DNA from: Actinomycetospora endophytica
Lineage (GTDB): Bacteria; Actinomycetota; Actinomycetes; Mycobacteriales; Pseudonocardiaceae
NCBI RefSeq assembly: GCF_021026375.1
Contig: NZ_JAJNDB010000005.1
Coordinates: 1-64,000, forward strand
Length of the DNA: 64,000 bases
Direction of reading: 5' to 3'
Part shown: positions 1 to 8,316 of the stretch, piece after piece
Layout of the letters: each line of letters begins with the position of its first letter
Numbering within the stretch: position 1 is the stretch's first letter
Position numbers and translations under genes: made by a program
The notes under the pieces: generated by a model
What the model was told of the DNA's origin: nothing
Seen by the model: only the letters and a program-made list of their open reading frames with translations
Database searches by the model: none

Positions 1-111
1 CTCGACCCCACCGGCAAGGGCCGAACCCGTTGGACGTTGCGCTGGAAACCCGCCCTCAACGCCTTCGCCATCACGTTCCCCGGCCGTATCGTCCCGTCAA
101 GCACCTACTGA
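1..111 (+). CDS. IS256/mutator-type transposase, C-terminal end only (cut by window edge)
   Basis: The first 36 codons are open from the window edge and end with TGA at 109-111. The peptide carries the block RWKPALNAFAITFPGR, which resembles the C-terminal block of IS256-family transposases (typically WxxRWKxALNAFAITFxGR). The catalytic part lies outside the window, so whether the element is intact cannot be judged. No terminal inverted repeat is obvious in the roughly 80 bp after the stop. It marks the left edge as mobile-element territory. The assignment rests on one short motif. Confidence 0.5.
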   Translation, partial: LDPTGKGRTRWTLRWKPALNAFAITFPGRIVPSSTY

Positions 112-189
112 CCCATCAACGCCAATTACACCGATCATCGGACAGTCCCGTGCCGAGCGGACCGTCCGGACGCCAGAGGCGAGGAGCCG

Positions 190-1110
190 TCATGAGATGA
201 AGCGATGGATGGCCTCGTCGGCGTTGGCCTGGAACGCGGGGTTGGCCAGGTCGGGGAGGAAGTCTGCTTGGTTGACCAAGGGACCTTTGAGGGTGTTGGC
301 CGCGCTGGCGTAGAACATGCCGCTGGACAAGGACGGGTCGGTGACGCCGTCGACCAATCGCTTCGCGCCCACGTCAAGTTTGTGGGAGAGACCCAGGGTG
401 GGCATGACGTATTTGGCCGCTATACGCATCGGCAGTGGGAGGTCACTGGCTGCGTGGGTGCCGGTGGTGTTGCCGGGGCTCACGGTGATGAAGCGGCGGT
501 CGGGGTGTTGGCGGGCCAGGTAGGCCATCCATAGGGCCCCGATGTACTTGGCCTGCCCGAAAGCTAGGTTGAAGTCAGGTTTTCTGTTGGCGAAGTAGCT
601 GCCGTCGATGACAGCAGCGAGCTCGTCGGCTGAGGTTGATACGAACGACGGCCCCTTCATCCGCAACTTCGGGACCCCCCTGACTGCTTCACTTCCGGCG
701 AAGACCGCAACCTCGCCAAGCCGATCCTCGGCCAGGAGCCCTTCGAGGAGGACGACGTGGCCGAGGACGTTCGTCGCGAACACCGTGGTGACCCCGTCAG
801 CGGTCAGGTCAATCGTCTGCGGGCCGATGACACCGGCGTTCATGACCAGCGCGTCGACTGATCCGTCGATACCCGCGAGGCCGGCGCGCACCGAACCCGG
901 ATCGGCGACGTCCATGAGAACGATGTCGAAGATGCGCCGGCCGGTCCCGGCTTCAAGCTCGGCCTTTGCCGCTGTCGCCCGATCTTGGTTTCGGCACGCC
1001 AAGTAGATCCGCGCCATGTCGGGACGCAGCGCCAACTGCCGGGCCACGTCCTTCCCGATCCCGGCGTTGGCCCCGGTGATCAGAGCTGCCTTTCCTGGGA
1101 GTTCCCTCAT
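190..1110 (-). CDS. Short-chain dehydrogenase/reductase-family protein lacking the catalytic tyrosine
   Basis: A 306-residue Rossmann-fold protein of the retinol-dehydrogenase-like SDR type. The cofactor loop TGANAGIG is at residues 12-19, the NAG motif at 91-93, and a serine at 140 sits where the catalytic Ser is expected. In the YxxxK active-site motif the Tyr is replaced by Phe: the segment reads AFGQAKY, giving F184 and K188. The reading is unambiguous in the DNA. Normal SDR proton transfer would need another residue, so it may be a non-canonical enzyme or an NAD(P)-binding regulator. It is divergent from a TetR-family gene across a 148-bp gap with repeat operators, so repression by that protein is likely. 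Confidence 0.85.
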   Translation of the reverse strand: MRELPGKAALITGANAGIGKDVARQLALRPDMARIYLACRNQDRATAAKAELEAGTGRRIFDIVLMDVADPGSVRAGLAGIDGSVDALVMNAGVIGPQTIDLTADGVTTVFATNVLGHVVLLEGLLAEDRLGEVAVFAGSEAVRGVPKLRMKGPSFVSTSADELAAVIDGSYFANRKPDFNLAFGQAKYIGALWMAYLARQHPDRRFITVSPGNTTGTHAASDLPLPMRIAAKYVMPTLGLSHKLDVGAKRLVDGVTDPSLSSGMFYASAANTLKGPLVNQADFLPDLANPAFQANADEAIHRFIS

Positions 1111-1186
1111 TCTGATTCCCTCTCAGCTTCTGACCGGAGCAGCTTGCCGCCTGGATCCGTCATTCACCGTCTCGCCCTACTGTGCA

Positions 1187-1238
1187 GACTGGGTCGTACA
1201 ACTCACTATGGCAGCGTCCGACTGGGTTGTCAAACTCA
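1187..1238. promoter_or_regulatory. Two direct 19-bp operator-like repeats over a promoter for the SDR gene
   Basis: GACTGGGTCGTACAACTCA (1187-1205) and GACTGGGTTGTCAAACTCA (1220-1238) match at 16 of 19 positions and are spaced 33 bp start to start. Read on the minus strand, the second copy contains TTGACA (1233-1228), followed after 17 nt by CATAGT (1210-1205), a good sigma-70-type promoter for the SDR gene. The repeats cover the -35 and adjoin the -10, which is where a TetR repressor would act. Binding by the adjacent TetR protein is inferred. Confidence 0.55.
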
Positions 1239-1258
1239 GAATCTGTTAGTGTCGGCGC

Positions 1259-1888
1259 ATGAACGACGAGGCAGTCGACCGGCCGAGGCTGACCCCCAAG
1301 GGGGCGCGCACCCGGGCGCGGATAGTGGAGGCCGCTGCCGCACTGATCCATGCGCGCGGGGTGGCGAGCACGACCTTGGAAGAGGTCAAGGTGGCGGCCG
1401 AAGTCAGCGGCTCTCAGATGTACCACTACTTCCCTGACAAGAACGAACTCCTGCAGGCGGTCATCGACTACCAGGCCGACACCATCGTCAAGCACAATCG
1501 GCGGGCCCTCGGCAGCCCGAAGGGAGTCGAGGCCTGGCGGAAGATGGTGGTCGCCGGGGTGGGGAGCACCCAAGGGAAAGGGGGCTGCGCACTTGGTTCA
1601 CTCGGTGGCCAACTCGCCGAGAGCGACCCCGAGGCCCGAGCACTGATCGCGGCCGGCTTCGATCAGTGGGCAGCCGCCCTCAGCGATGGACTCAGGTCCC
1701 TTCGTGCCGAGGGGAGGCTCCGGTACGACATCGACCCGGACGACCTCGCCACTACTCTGCTCGCCACGCTCCAAGGAGGGCTTCTACTCGCCCAGGTGCA
1801 ACGGAGTACCCGTCCGTTCGAAACTGCGGTCGACACTCTCCTCGCCCTTGCCATCGGACTTGAGCCCTCGCAAGAGCCGACCGGATAA
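1259..1888 (+). CDS. TetR/AcrR-family transcriptional regulator
   Basis: A 209-residue protein with a standard TetR N-terminal helix-turn-helix: residues about 14-60 include TRARIVEAAAALIHARGV, the recognition region VKVAAEVSGSQMYHYFPDK, and then the LLQAVIDYQ helix. The C-terminal ligand domain is of the LmrA/YxaF-like type by general look, with a GCALGSLGGQLAESDPEAR stretch. It starts at ATG with only a weak ribosome binding site. The divergent SDR gene is the obvious target, because two direct repeats lie between the genes. The inducer cannot be read from sequence. Confidence 0.88.
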   Translation: MNDEAVDRPRLTPKGARTRARIVEAAAALIHARGVASTTLEEVKVAAEVSGSQMYHYFPDKNELLQAVIDYQADTIVKHNRRALGSPKGVEAWRKMVVAGVGSTQGKGGCALGSLGGQLAESDPEARALIAAGFDQWAAALSDGLRSLRAEGRLRYDIDPDDLATTLLATLQGGLLLAQVQRSTRPFETAVDTLLALAIGLEPSQEPTG

Positions 1889-2200
1889 TCGGGGGCGCCG
1901 CCCATGACAGCCACTCCTGACCAGGGGGTGCGCGTGGTCGAGGTGCTCGACAGCGACAGCTCTGGCTCGTCGCGGACTTGACATGGGCCGGAACTGTCGG
2001 ATTGCAACCGGACCTGGGTAGACCAGGCTGGCCGCATTCAGGCTTCTGACCGACGGCTCGTATGCACCGTCGGCCTGGAAGCTGTCCTCACCAGTGAGAA
2101 CGCAGGTCAGCGCGAAGCGCTATACAGTCTGTTGTCCAGTCGCTGAACGAGCACTTCCGATCATGCCCGTGGCATCGCTCAGAGCGACGCTCGGTGCCTT
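1889..2200. other. Gene-poor gap with only a 25-codon ORF
   Basis: 312 bp between the TetR gene and the convergent substrate-binding-protein gene. An ATG-initiated frame (1904-1981) encodes 25 residues beginning MTATPDQGVRVVEVLDS. It looks like the N-terminus of a lost protein but is too short to assign. No clear terminator hairpin was seen. Confidence 0.3.
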
Positions 2201-3076
2201 CTAGAGCACCGCGTCCTCGTAGCGGGCGCCCGCGGCGATGGCCGGGTCGAGCAGGTCCCAGGTCTGCATCCAGCGGTGCGAGCGCTCGAACATCTCCCGC
2301 GTGTAGGGCTGGGGCACGATCCGTTCGCCGGGTCCGAAGCGGCGTACGTCGACGAGGGCGGTGAGGTCGTTCGGCATCTCTCGCTCCCAGTAGTGGACGT
2401 AGCGCTGTGGCTCGAGATCGATCTCCTGCTGGGCGCGCAGGAGGGCGCGGAAGTAGCGCTCCGCGTCCTCGGGGTCCGTGCCGGGGGACAGGAAGAACCC
2501 CATGACGAAGGTGGTGTCGACGATCTTGGTGAACCCGCGCTGCTCGAGCACGTATGCGCCGGCACCCCAGGCGTTGACCGCCGGTAGCTGTCGGGCGAGC
2601 AGGAGCCGGACCCGGTCGAAGGGCAGACCGACGTATCCCAGGCGGATGTCCTCGCGGGGGAGGAAGGCCTCGAGCGCCTGCAGGGCCGAGTAGTGGCTGC
2701 CCGAGTGGTAGCCGACGCCGACCTCGACACCGGCCAGGTCGCGGGGATCCCGGACCGCGGAGTCGGGGGCGACGAAGATGCCGCCGGGGCAGACCGAGTA
2801 GGCCTTGCCGTACATGCGGCCGTGGTGCTCGCTGGCGGCGGCGTTGACCGCCCAGTGGCAGGCGCAGGAGACCTGTGCGGTCCGACCGCGGGCCATGTCC
2901 TCCAGAGCGCCGCTGCGCACGTCGGGAGGTGGGCCATCCGTCGGGTGTGCCGTGCCGGTCCCGCCCGCGAGGCTCGTCGCCTCGAATTCGTGGTCGAGGC
3001 CCTCCGCGCCGAAGAAGCCGTGCTCCTCGGCGACCCATTCCTGGAGCCGGACGTGCGGCTGGATGCGGAACACCAC
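2201..3076 (-). CDS. NMT1/THI5-like (SsuA/TauA-type) substrate-binding protein without signal peptide
   Basis: A 291-residue protein resembling periplasmic binding proteins of the NMT1/SsuA group that bind small organic ligands. The N-terminus reads FRIQPHVRLQEWVAEEHGFF, the typical opening in which the substrate-transporter helix follows the first strand. Further on come VCPGGIFVAPDSAVRDPRDL (the usual strand before the hinge) and VEVGVGYHSGSHYSALQAL. No lipobox or signal peptide precedes the fold, and no permease or ATPase gene is adjacent. It is therefore either an orphan cytoplasmic ligand-binding protein or an enzyme of the same fold. Start ATG at 3076. Confidence 0.65.
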   Translation of the reverse strand: MVFRIQPHVRLQEWVAEEHGFFGAEGLDHEFEATSLAGGTGTAHPTDGPPPDVRSGALEDMARGRTAQVSCACHWAVNAAASEHHGRMYGKAYSVCPGGIFVAPDSAVRDPRDLAGVEVGVGYHSGSHYSALQALEAFLPREDIRLGYVGLPFDRVRLLLARQLPAVNAWGAGAYVLEQRGFTKIVDTTFVMGFFLSPGTDPEDAERYFRALLRAQQEIDLEPQRYVHYWEREMPNDLTALVDVRRFGPGERIVPQPYTREMFERSHRWMQTWDLLDPAIAAGARYEDAVL

Positions 3077-3115
3077 GGTGATCGACCTCCTCGGCGGGCG
3101 GGTTCCCGACGTTTC

Positions 3116-3286
3116 TCAGGGTGCACCGGCGCGGGCGGTGAGCGCGAGGAACTCATCGCGGGACCGGGAGTCGGCGCGGGCGACCCGCCGAGGGGTCCGG
3201 CGTAGCCCGGCCGACGTCGTGTCCAGCCCCAGGGCCTGCATGAACCGGGTAGCCGCGCGCTCCACCGCGCCCAAGGGCACCACCAT
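3116..3286 (-). pseudogene. Fragment resembling the N-terminus of GTP cyclohydrolase I
   Basis: On the minus strand an open stretch reads TRFMQALGLDTTSAGLRRTP and continues RRVARADSRS before TGA at 3118-3116. It resembles the FolE N-terminal block (E. coli: EIMQLLNLD followed by LMETPHRIAKMY). The catalytic zinc and GTP-binding region that should follow is absent and the frame stops about 40 nt upstream of the substrate-binding-protein start. An ATG is available at 3286, and the frame stays open upstream of it. Probably a broken or truncated folE-like gene; the match is by eye over about 30 residues. Confidence 0.4.
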
Positions 3287-3414
3287 GTGGTCGCTGCCCG
3301 GCGCGGCGGCGTGGCGCGGAGCCCACGAGGGATCGCGCCGGGTCCGCGAGCCTGCCTCGTGACTGTGGTGGTGGCGTAGATGCCGGTCGCGGTGCGAAAA
3401 CCATCGGCCTGTTG

Positions 3415-5364
3415 CTAGGTCTTGAGACTGCGCGCGTGGTCTCGGGGGCCGTTGCTCGGTGTGTCGGTGCTTATCGAACGGCCTCGTTCGTCAACGGTGG
3501 CCACCATCGGTAGGCGGGCCCGCACTGTGGTGCCAGACCCAGGAGGGCTGGTGATCGTCAGTACGCCTTCGGCCGCGTCGACCCGATCCAGCAGCCCGAT
3601 CAGTCCGGTACCCCGGGTGGGGTCCACGCCGCCGACGCCGTCGTCACGGACCTCGACGATCAGGCTGCCATCCTCTGGACCGACCTGCACGAGCGCGCGG
3701 TCGGCCTTGGCGTGTTTGACCACGTTGGTCAGCGCCTCGGCCACGATGAAGTATGCGGTGGTCTCGATCGGCGCGGGCAGGCGCGGCGCTCGGACGGTGA
3801 CCTCGACCGGCACCGTCAGATCGGCGACCAGCGATTCGAGCCCGGCGCGCAGACCGCTGCGGGTCAGGGAGGCCGGCAGGATGCCGTGGACGATGTCGCG
3901 CAGCTCGTGGTTGGCGCGTTCGGCGTTGGCCAACGCTTCGTCGACCAAGGCGCTCGCGGTCTCGGTCGACTCGTCGGCGAGGGCGTTCCGGGCGAGCTTG
4001 AGCGCGATGATCGTGTGGACGAGCCGTTGTTGTGCCCCGTCGTGGACGTCGCGCTGGAGGCGTCGGCGGGTCTCGTCGGCGGTGGCCACGACGCGCGCTC
4101 GGGAGGCGATGAGCTCGGCTTTGGTCTCGGCGTTGGCGATCGCCACTGCGGCGAGCTCGGCGAACTGGGTCAGGCGCGCCTCGACCGCAGCCCGGACGGC
4201 GGGGTCGGTATTGCTCGACACGAGCGTGGCCCGGACGCGTCCCTCGACCATGATCGGGACCGCGGTGGTCGAGACGATGCCGACCTGGCTGGTGATGCCC
4301 GCCAGTGTCGTGTCCTGGTAGCTGTCGACGTGGGCGGGTCGGCCGGTGCGGAACATCTGGTCGACCGCGGTGCCGGCGCTGAACGGGACGTGCAGCCCGA
4401 TGGGTGCTGGGCAGTTGCAGGTGGCCACGACCACAGCACCGTCGGCGTCGGCGTCGTAGACCATCAGCGCCACCGGAAGGTCATCAAGCAGGGCAGAGGT
4501 CTCGTTCGCGATTGCGACGAAAACCTCTCCCGGTGCCGGTCCGCGGGCGACGAGTTCGGCCACCCGGCGCAGCGCGGCCTGCTCGTCGGCGAGCGCGCCC
4601 AGCTGGGTCCGTGATTGCGCCGCCGCGATGGCGGTGCCCACCAGGTCGGCGAAGTTGGCCAGGTGAGTCTCGTTCGTGTCGGGCAGCGGTTGGCGGGCTA
4701 CCACGACCAGCGCGCCCCACAGCGCGCCGTCGAGCAGGATCGGGACTGCCAGGCTCGCCGTGTAGCCGGCGCCGGCGGCGATACCCGGCCAGCGACCCGA
4801 GACGGCGGTGAGGTCGTCCACTCGGGCCGCGTGGCCGGTACGCCACACCGCCTGCACTGCGCCCTGACCGCCGGCCTGGGCGCGCATCCCCACCGTGACG
4901 CCGTCCGGGGCGCCGTCGATCGCGACGACCTCGGTGGCTCCGTCGTCGGCGTAGCGCAGCACGGTGGTGAAATCGACCCCCGCGAGCCGGGACCCCTGAG
5001 CTGCTACCTCCTCGAGCACCGCGTCGGTCGAGGCCCCGCGCGCGGCGAGTTCGGCTACCGTCCGCAGGGCTGTCTGTTCGTCGGCGAGAGCCCGTCGGTC
5101 GGTTCGCGCCTGGCTGTGGCCCAGGGCGGCGGCGACCAGATGCGCGAACTGCTCGAGGCGGCCTTCGGTGCCCGACGGTAGCGGTTGCGGGTGGGAGGTG
5201 GCGGTGAGCATTCCCCAGACCTGGCCGGCGACCGCGATCGGCGCCGAGACTGCCGCCGCCAGGTTCAGAGAAGCTATCTGTCGCAGCTCGGATGGTTGCT
5301 GGGCGGCGCGGTCGGTGCGGGGGGTGGTTGCAGCCCTGGGGCGCTGCTGGGGTCGCGGTGTCAT
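3415..5364 (-). CDS. GAF-domain sensor histidine kinase (NarX/DevS-like HisKA_3 class)
   Basis: A 649-residue soluble kinase with no membrane segment. Residues about 30-80 look like only the second half of a GAF domain (VSAPIAVAGQVWGMLTATS), followed by two complete GAF domains (about 95-250 and 265-410). Then comes HisKA_3 with the phospho-acceptor H441 in DVHDGAQQRL, and a HATPase_c domain with AEALTNVVKHAKA and DDGVGGVDPTRGTGLIG. It starts with an ATGA overlap (5364-5361) on the upstream response-regulator stop, so it is translationally coupled to its likely partner. The half GAF at the start suggests N-terminal loss or reassignment of the start. The ligand (heme, nucleotide or other) cannot be told. 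Confidence 0.9.
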   Translation of the reverse strand: MTPRPQQRPRAATTPRTDRAAQQPSELRQIASLNLAAAVSAPIAVAGQVWGMLTATSHPQPLPSGTEGRLEQFAHLVAAALGHSQARTDRRALADEQTALRTVAELAARGASTDAVLEEVAAQGSRLAGVDFTTVLRYADDGATEVVAIDGAPDGVTVGMRAQAGGQGAVQAVWRTGHAARVDDLTAVSGRWPGIAAGAGYTASLAVPILLDGALWGALVVVARQPLPDTNETHLANFADLVGTAIAAAQSRTQLGALADEQAALRRVAELVARGPAPGEVFVAIANETSALLDDLPVALMVYDADADGAVVVATCNCPAPIGLHVPFSAGTAVDQMFRTGRPAHVDSYQDTTLAGITSQVGIVSTTAVPIMVEGRVRATLVSSNTDPAVRAAVEARLTQFAELAAVAIANAETKAELIASRARVVATADETRRRLQRDVHDGAQQRLVHTIIALKLARNALADESTETASALVDEALANAERANHELRDIVHGILPASLTRSGLRAGLESLVADLTVPVEVTVRAPRLPAPIETTAYFIVAEALTNVVKHAKADRALVQVGPEDGSLIVEVRDDGVGGVDPTRGTGLIGLLDRVDAAEGVLTITSPPGSGTTVRARLPMVATVDERGRSISTDTPSNGPRDHARSLKT

Positions 5365-6047
5365 GACGGGCGGCCGGCGTGGCGCAGGTAGGTCAGCGCG
5401 GCCTGGACGCGGCGATGGGCGGTGTCAGCGGGGGTGATGCGCAGCTTCCGGAAGATCGCTGTCACGTGCTTCTCCACCGAGGCCTGGCTGAGCAACAGCG
5501 CCTGCGCGATTCCCCTGTTGGACAGGCCCTCGGCCAGGGCCGCGAGCACCGCGCGTTCGCGGGACGTGAGTGCCAGCAGCGGGTCGCCGGGAGCACGTTG
5601 ACCGAGCATGCGGCCGATGATCTCCGGGTCCAAGGCGCTGCCGCCCGCCGCGACACGGGTCACCGCGTCCACGAACGCTGCGACGTCCCCGACTCGTTCC
5701 TTGAGCAGATACCCGACCCCTGCGGGGTGCTCGCCGATCACAGCCATGCCGTACGCGGGTTCGCAGAATTGCGACAAGATCAGCACCGCGGTGCCCGGGT
5801 GCCGGCGACGGAGCTCGACAGCGGCCAGCAGCCCATCGTCCTCGCCGCGCGGCGGCATCTGCACGTCGACGATCACGATGTCGGGCCGGTGGGCGAGCGC
5901 GCGCAGCAGCAGGTCGTCGGCGTCGCCGGACTGGGCGACGACCTCCAGCCCCGCCTCGGTCAGGATGCGGGTGATCCCCTCGCGCAGCAGGACGTCGTCC
6001 TCTCCCACGATCACTCGCAGCGCGGGCGCCGTTTCACAGGTCGTCAT
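5361..6047 (-). CDS. NarL/FixJ-family response regulator
   Basis: A 228-residue regulator starting MTTCETAPALRVIVGEDD. The receiver has D61 in VIVDVQMPP as phospho-acceptor and the conserved Lys in GYLLKERV. A LuxR-type helix-turn-helix follows (LTSRERAVLAALAEGLSNRG, then ALLLSQASVEKHVTAIFRKL). I chose ATG 6047 because it lies where the receiver fold begins and overlaps the upstream receiver gene by 14 bp; a start at 6140 would add residues unlike any receiver. It forms an operon with the solo receiver upstream and the histidine kinase downstream (ATGA overlap). Confidence 0.9.
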   Translation of the reverse strand: MTTCETAPALRVIVGEDDVLLREGITRILTEAGLEVVAQSGDADDLLLRALAHRPDIVIVDVQMPPRGEDDGLLAAVELRRRHPGTAVLILSQFCEPAYGMAVIGEHPAGVGYLLKERVGDVAAFVDAVTRVAAGGSALDPEIIGRMLGQRAPGDPLLALTSRERAVLAALAEGLSNRGIAQALLLSQASVEKHVTAIFRKLRITPADTAHRRVQAALTYLRHAGRPS

Positions 6048-6447
6048 CGCCGTTGACCTCACCGCTTCCGATCTCGACCAGCCGCCGCATCGCCCGACCA
6101 GCCAGTTCGTCCTTGCGCACGAAGCCGATGGCTCCGGCACGGCGCGCCGCGGCCGCGTCCGCGCGGTCGCCGCCGGAGGAGAACAGCACGACTCGCATCG
6201 GCCATGGCCTGGTCCGGAGCTGTCGGGCGAGGGAGAAGCCGTCGCCGTCGGGCAGGCCGAGGTCGATCAGGACGGTGTCCGGGCGCAGCTCGTCGGCCTG
6301 CGCCAGAGCTTCGGCGACCGAGCCCGCCTCGCCGATGACCATGTGGCCCCATCGGTTCACGACCCGGGTGATGAGGTGGCGGAACGCGCCGTCGTCGTCG
6401 ACGACGAGGACCGAGAGCGGCACCCGCTCACCGTCGCAGGGTGGCAC
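6034..6447 (-). CDS. Stand-alone response-regulator receiver (CheY-like)
   Basis: A 137-residue single-domain receiver: VLVVDDDGAF acidic pocket, phospho-acceptor Asp in TVLIDLGLPDGDG, the Thr/Ser switch region VVLFSSGGD, and Lys in IGFVRKDEL. There is no output domain. It starts at GTG 6447 (alternative GTG 6423) and is first in the receiver - NarL regulator - kinase operon. It could be a phosphate sink, a competing target of the kinase, or an adaptor. Its 3' end overlaps the next gene by 14 bp. Confidence 0.85.
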   Translation of the reverse strand: MPPCDGERVPLSVLVVDDDGAFRHLITRVVNRWGHMVIGEAGSVAEALAQADELRPDTVLIDLGLPDGDGFSLARQLRTRPWPMRVVLFSSGGDRADAAAARRAGAIGFVRKDELAGRAMRRLVEIGSGEVNGDDDL

Positions 6448-6584
6448 CCCCGCCGGGGGTCGGGCTAGCCCGAAGCGGTTCTCCGGCTACCACGAAATCG
6501 GTCTCGGGACAGCGGTCCTACCCGGCTTCGGTGGACGTCGGGAGGCTCGGATGGCACCCCCGACCGATCCTGCGAGGAGGCCAG

Positions 6585-7460
6585 ATGGGCACCATCACCG
6601 TCGGGCGCGAGAACACCGCTCCGATCGAGCTCTACTACGAGGATCACGGCAGCGGTCCCGTGGTCGTGCTCGTGCACGGCTGGCCGCTCGACGGCCGCTC
6701 CTGGGAGCCGCAGATACACCCGTTGCTCGCGGCCGGCTACCGGGTGATCACCTACGACCGACGGGGGTTCGGCCGTTCGAGCAGACCCGGCGCCGGCTAC
6801 GACTTCGACACCCTCGCCGCCGACCTCGCGACGCTGATAGGCGAACTCGATCTCCGCGATGTCACGGTAGTCGGGTTCTCCCTGGGCACCGGCGAGCTGG
6901 CCCGTTACATCGGTCGCTATGGCACCGAGCGTCTGCGAAGCGCGGTGTTCATCGAGAGCCTCGCCCCGTCGTTCGTCAAATCCGCCGACAACCCCGACGG
7001 CGTCGACGACGCCGGGGTCGCCGGCGTGCAGAACGCGATCCTCGACGACCGGTACGCATGGCTGACCGGGCTGCTCGCCGACTTCCTCAATCTCGACGAC
7101 TACCTCGGCAAACGGGTCAGTGAGGAAGCGGTGCGCGCCGCCTGGGCCGCCGGCGCCGAGGCATCGCCCCACGCGACCCGGGCGTGTGTGTCCGGCTGGC
7201 TCGACGACTTCACCGCCGACCTCGAGCGCGTCGACATACCGACCCTCATCCTGCACGGCACCGCCGATCGCATCCTGTCCATCGACGGCCAGGGCCGTCG
7301 CCTGCACGCGGCGCTCCCGGCCGCCCGCTACGTCGAGATCGACGGCGGCCCCCACGTCATGTGCCTGACCCACGCCGCCGAGATCAACCGCGAACTACAC
7401 GCCTTCCTCGCCGACCCCACCACCTCCGGTGCACCCATCACCGACGGGGCAACGTCGTGA
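6585..7460 (+). CDS. Alpha/beta hydrolase, non-heme haloperoxidase (chloroperoxidase)-like
   Basis: A 291-residue alpha/beta-hydrolase of the non-heme chloroperoxidase group. Features are the oxyanion segment HGWPLDGRSWEPQ, YDRRGFGRSS, the nucleophile Ser in GFSLGTGELARYIGRYG, the catalytic Asp in LHGTADRILS and His in GGPHVMCLTH. Start ATG 6585 is chosen because GGAGG lies just 4 nt upstream and the family N-terminus (GTITVGREN) begins here; the upstream extension is low complexity. Its stop overlaps the GTG of a broken esterase gene, so the two were an operon. The natural substrate is unknown; many such proteins act as esterases or perhydrolases. Confidence 0.88.
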   Translation: MGTITVGRENTAPIELYYEDHGSGPVVVLVHGWPLDGRSWEPQIHPLLAAGYRVITYDRRGFGRSSRPGAGYDFDTLAADLATLIGELDLRDVTVVGFSLGTGELARYIGRYGTERLRSAVFIESLAPSFVKSADNPDGVDDAGVAGVQNAILDDRYAWLTGLLADFLNLDDYLGKRVSEEAVRAAWAAGAEASPHATRACVSGWLDDFTADLERVDIPTLILHGTADRILSIDGQGRRLHAALPAARYVEIDGGPHVMCLTHAAEINRELHAFLADPTTSGAPITDGATS

Positions 7461-8073
7461 CCACGCCTCGGCAGATCGTTCTCGAACCGGCCGCGCGGGA
7501 TGTCCTCGACGCCACCGCCAAGCCACCGTTCCGCTACGGCCTCGGACCCGCCGGAGCCCGCAAGGTGCTCGATGACCTGCAGGCCGCGCCGATCGACAAG
7601 GCACCCGTCGACGAGGAGCGGGTCATCGTGCCCGCCGCCGTCGGCGACGTTCGCGTGCGCCTCGTCCGGCCCCGCGGCGCCACGGCCGTGCTGCCCGTGG
7701 TCGTCTACGCGCACGGCGGCGGATGGATCCTCGGCAACGCCGACACCCACGACCGGCTGGTCCGCGAGCTCGCCGTCGGGGCTCGCGCGGCGGTGGCCTT
7801 CGTCGAGTACACCCCCTCCCCCGAAGCCCGGTACCCGGTCGCGATCGAGCAGGGCTACGCCACCGCGCAATGGATCGCTCTGGAGGGCGCCGGGCGCGGC
7901 CTCGCCCCCTCGCGGATGGCGGTCGCGGGCGAATCAGTGGGACAGTCACCACGGTGCGCTACGACCGCACCGTCCACGACTTCATGCTGCTCAACTCGCT
8001 GCGCGACACCCACGCCACCCGCGCGGCCATCGGCCGAGCCACCGCATTCCTGCGCGACGCCCTCGGAACGTAA
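7457..8073 (+). pseudogene. Fold-3 alpha/beta hydrolase (acetyl-esterase type) with its middle deleted and frame broken
   Basis: GTG 7457 overlaps the upstream hydrolase stop. The N-terminal half is normal: VYAHGGGWILGNADTHD carries the HGGG oxyanion hole, followed by VAFVEYTPSPEARYP and the nucleophile elbow GES (S160, 7934-7936). Directly afterwards, around 7936-7945, the sequence jumps in another frame to the family C-terminus, TVTTVRYDRTVHDFMLLNSL ending AFLRDALGT at 8073, which carries the catalytic His. Roughly 110-130 residues with the catalytic Asp are missing. The product cannot be a working esterase. Confidence 0.8.
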
Positions 8074-8316
8074 GCCCCGCACCGGCCCGACGTGGAAGGA
8101 ACACTGAACGCCTCCAAGGGGGCCCGGCTGGCCGAGAACCATCGTCGCCCTGGCCGGACCCAGATGGCCTCAGCGCACCACACGGCCCCAAGCCAAGCCA
8201 ACCATCACTCGCGGTGGGCGGTATAGGCCACGCAGGCCTGCCGTCCCTCCCGACAACAGCCCACCCGGTCTTGCCCGACACCCCGCCTCCCCGCACCCGG
8301 AAGGAAGGAACCTGTC

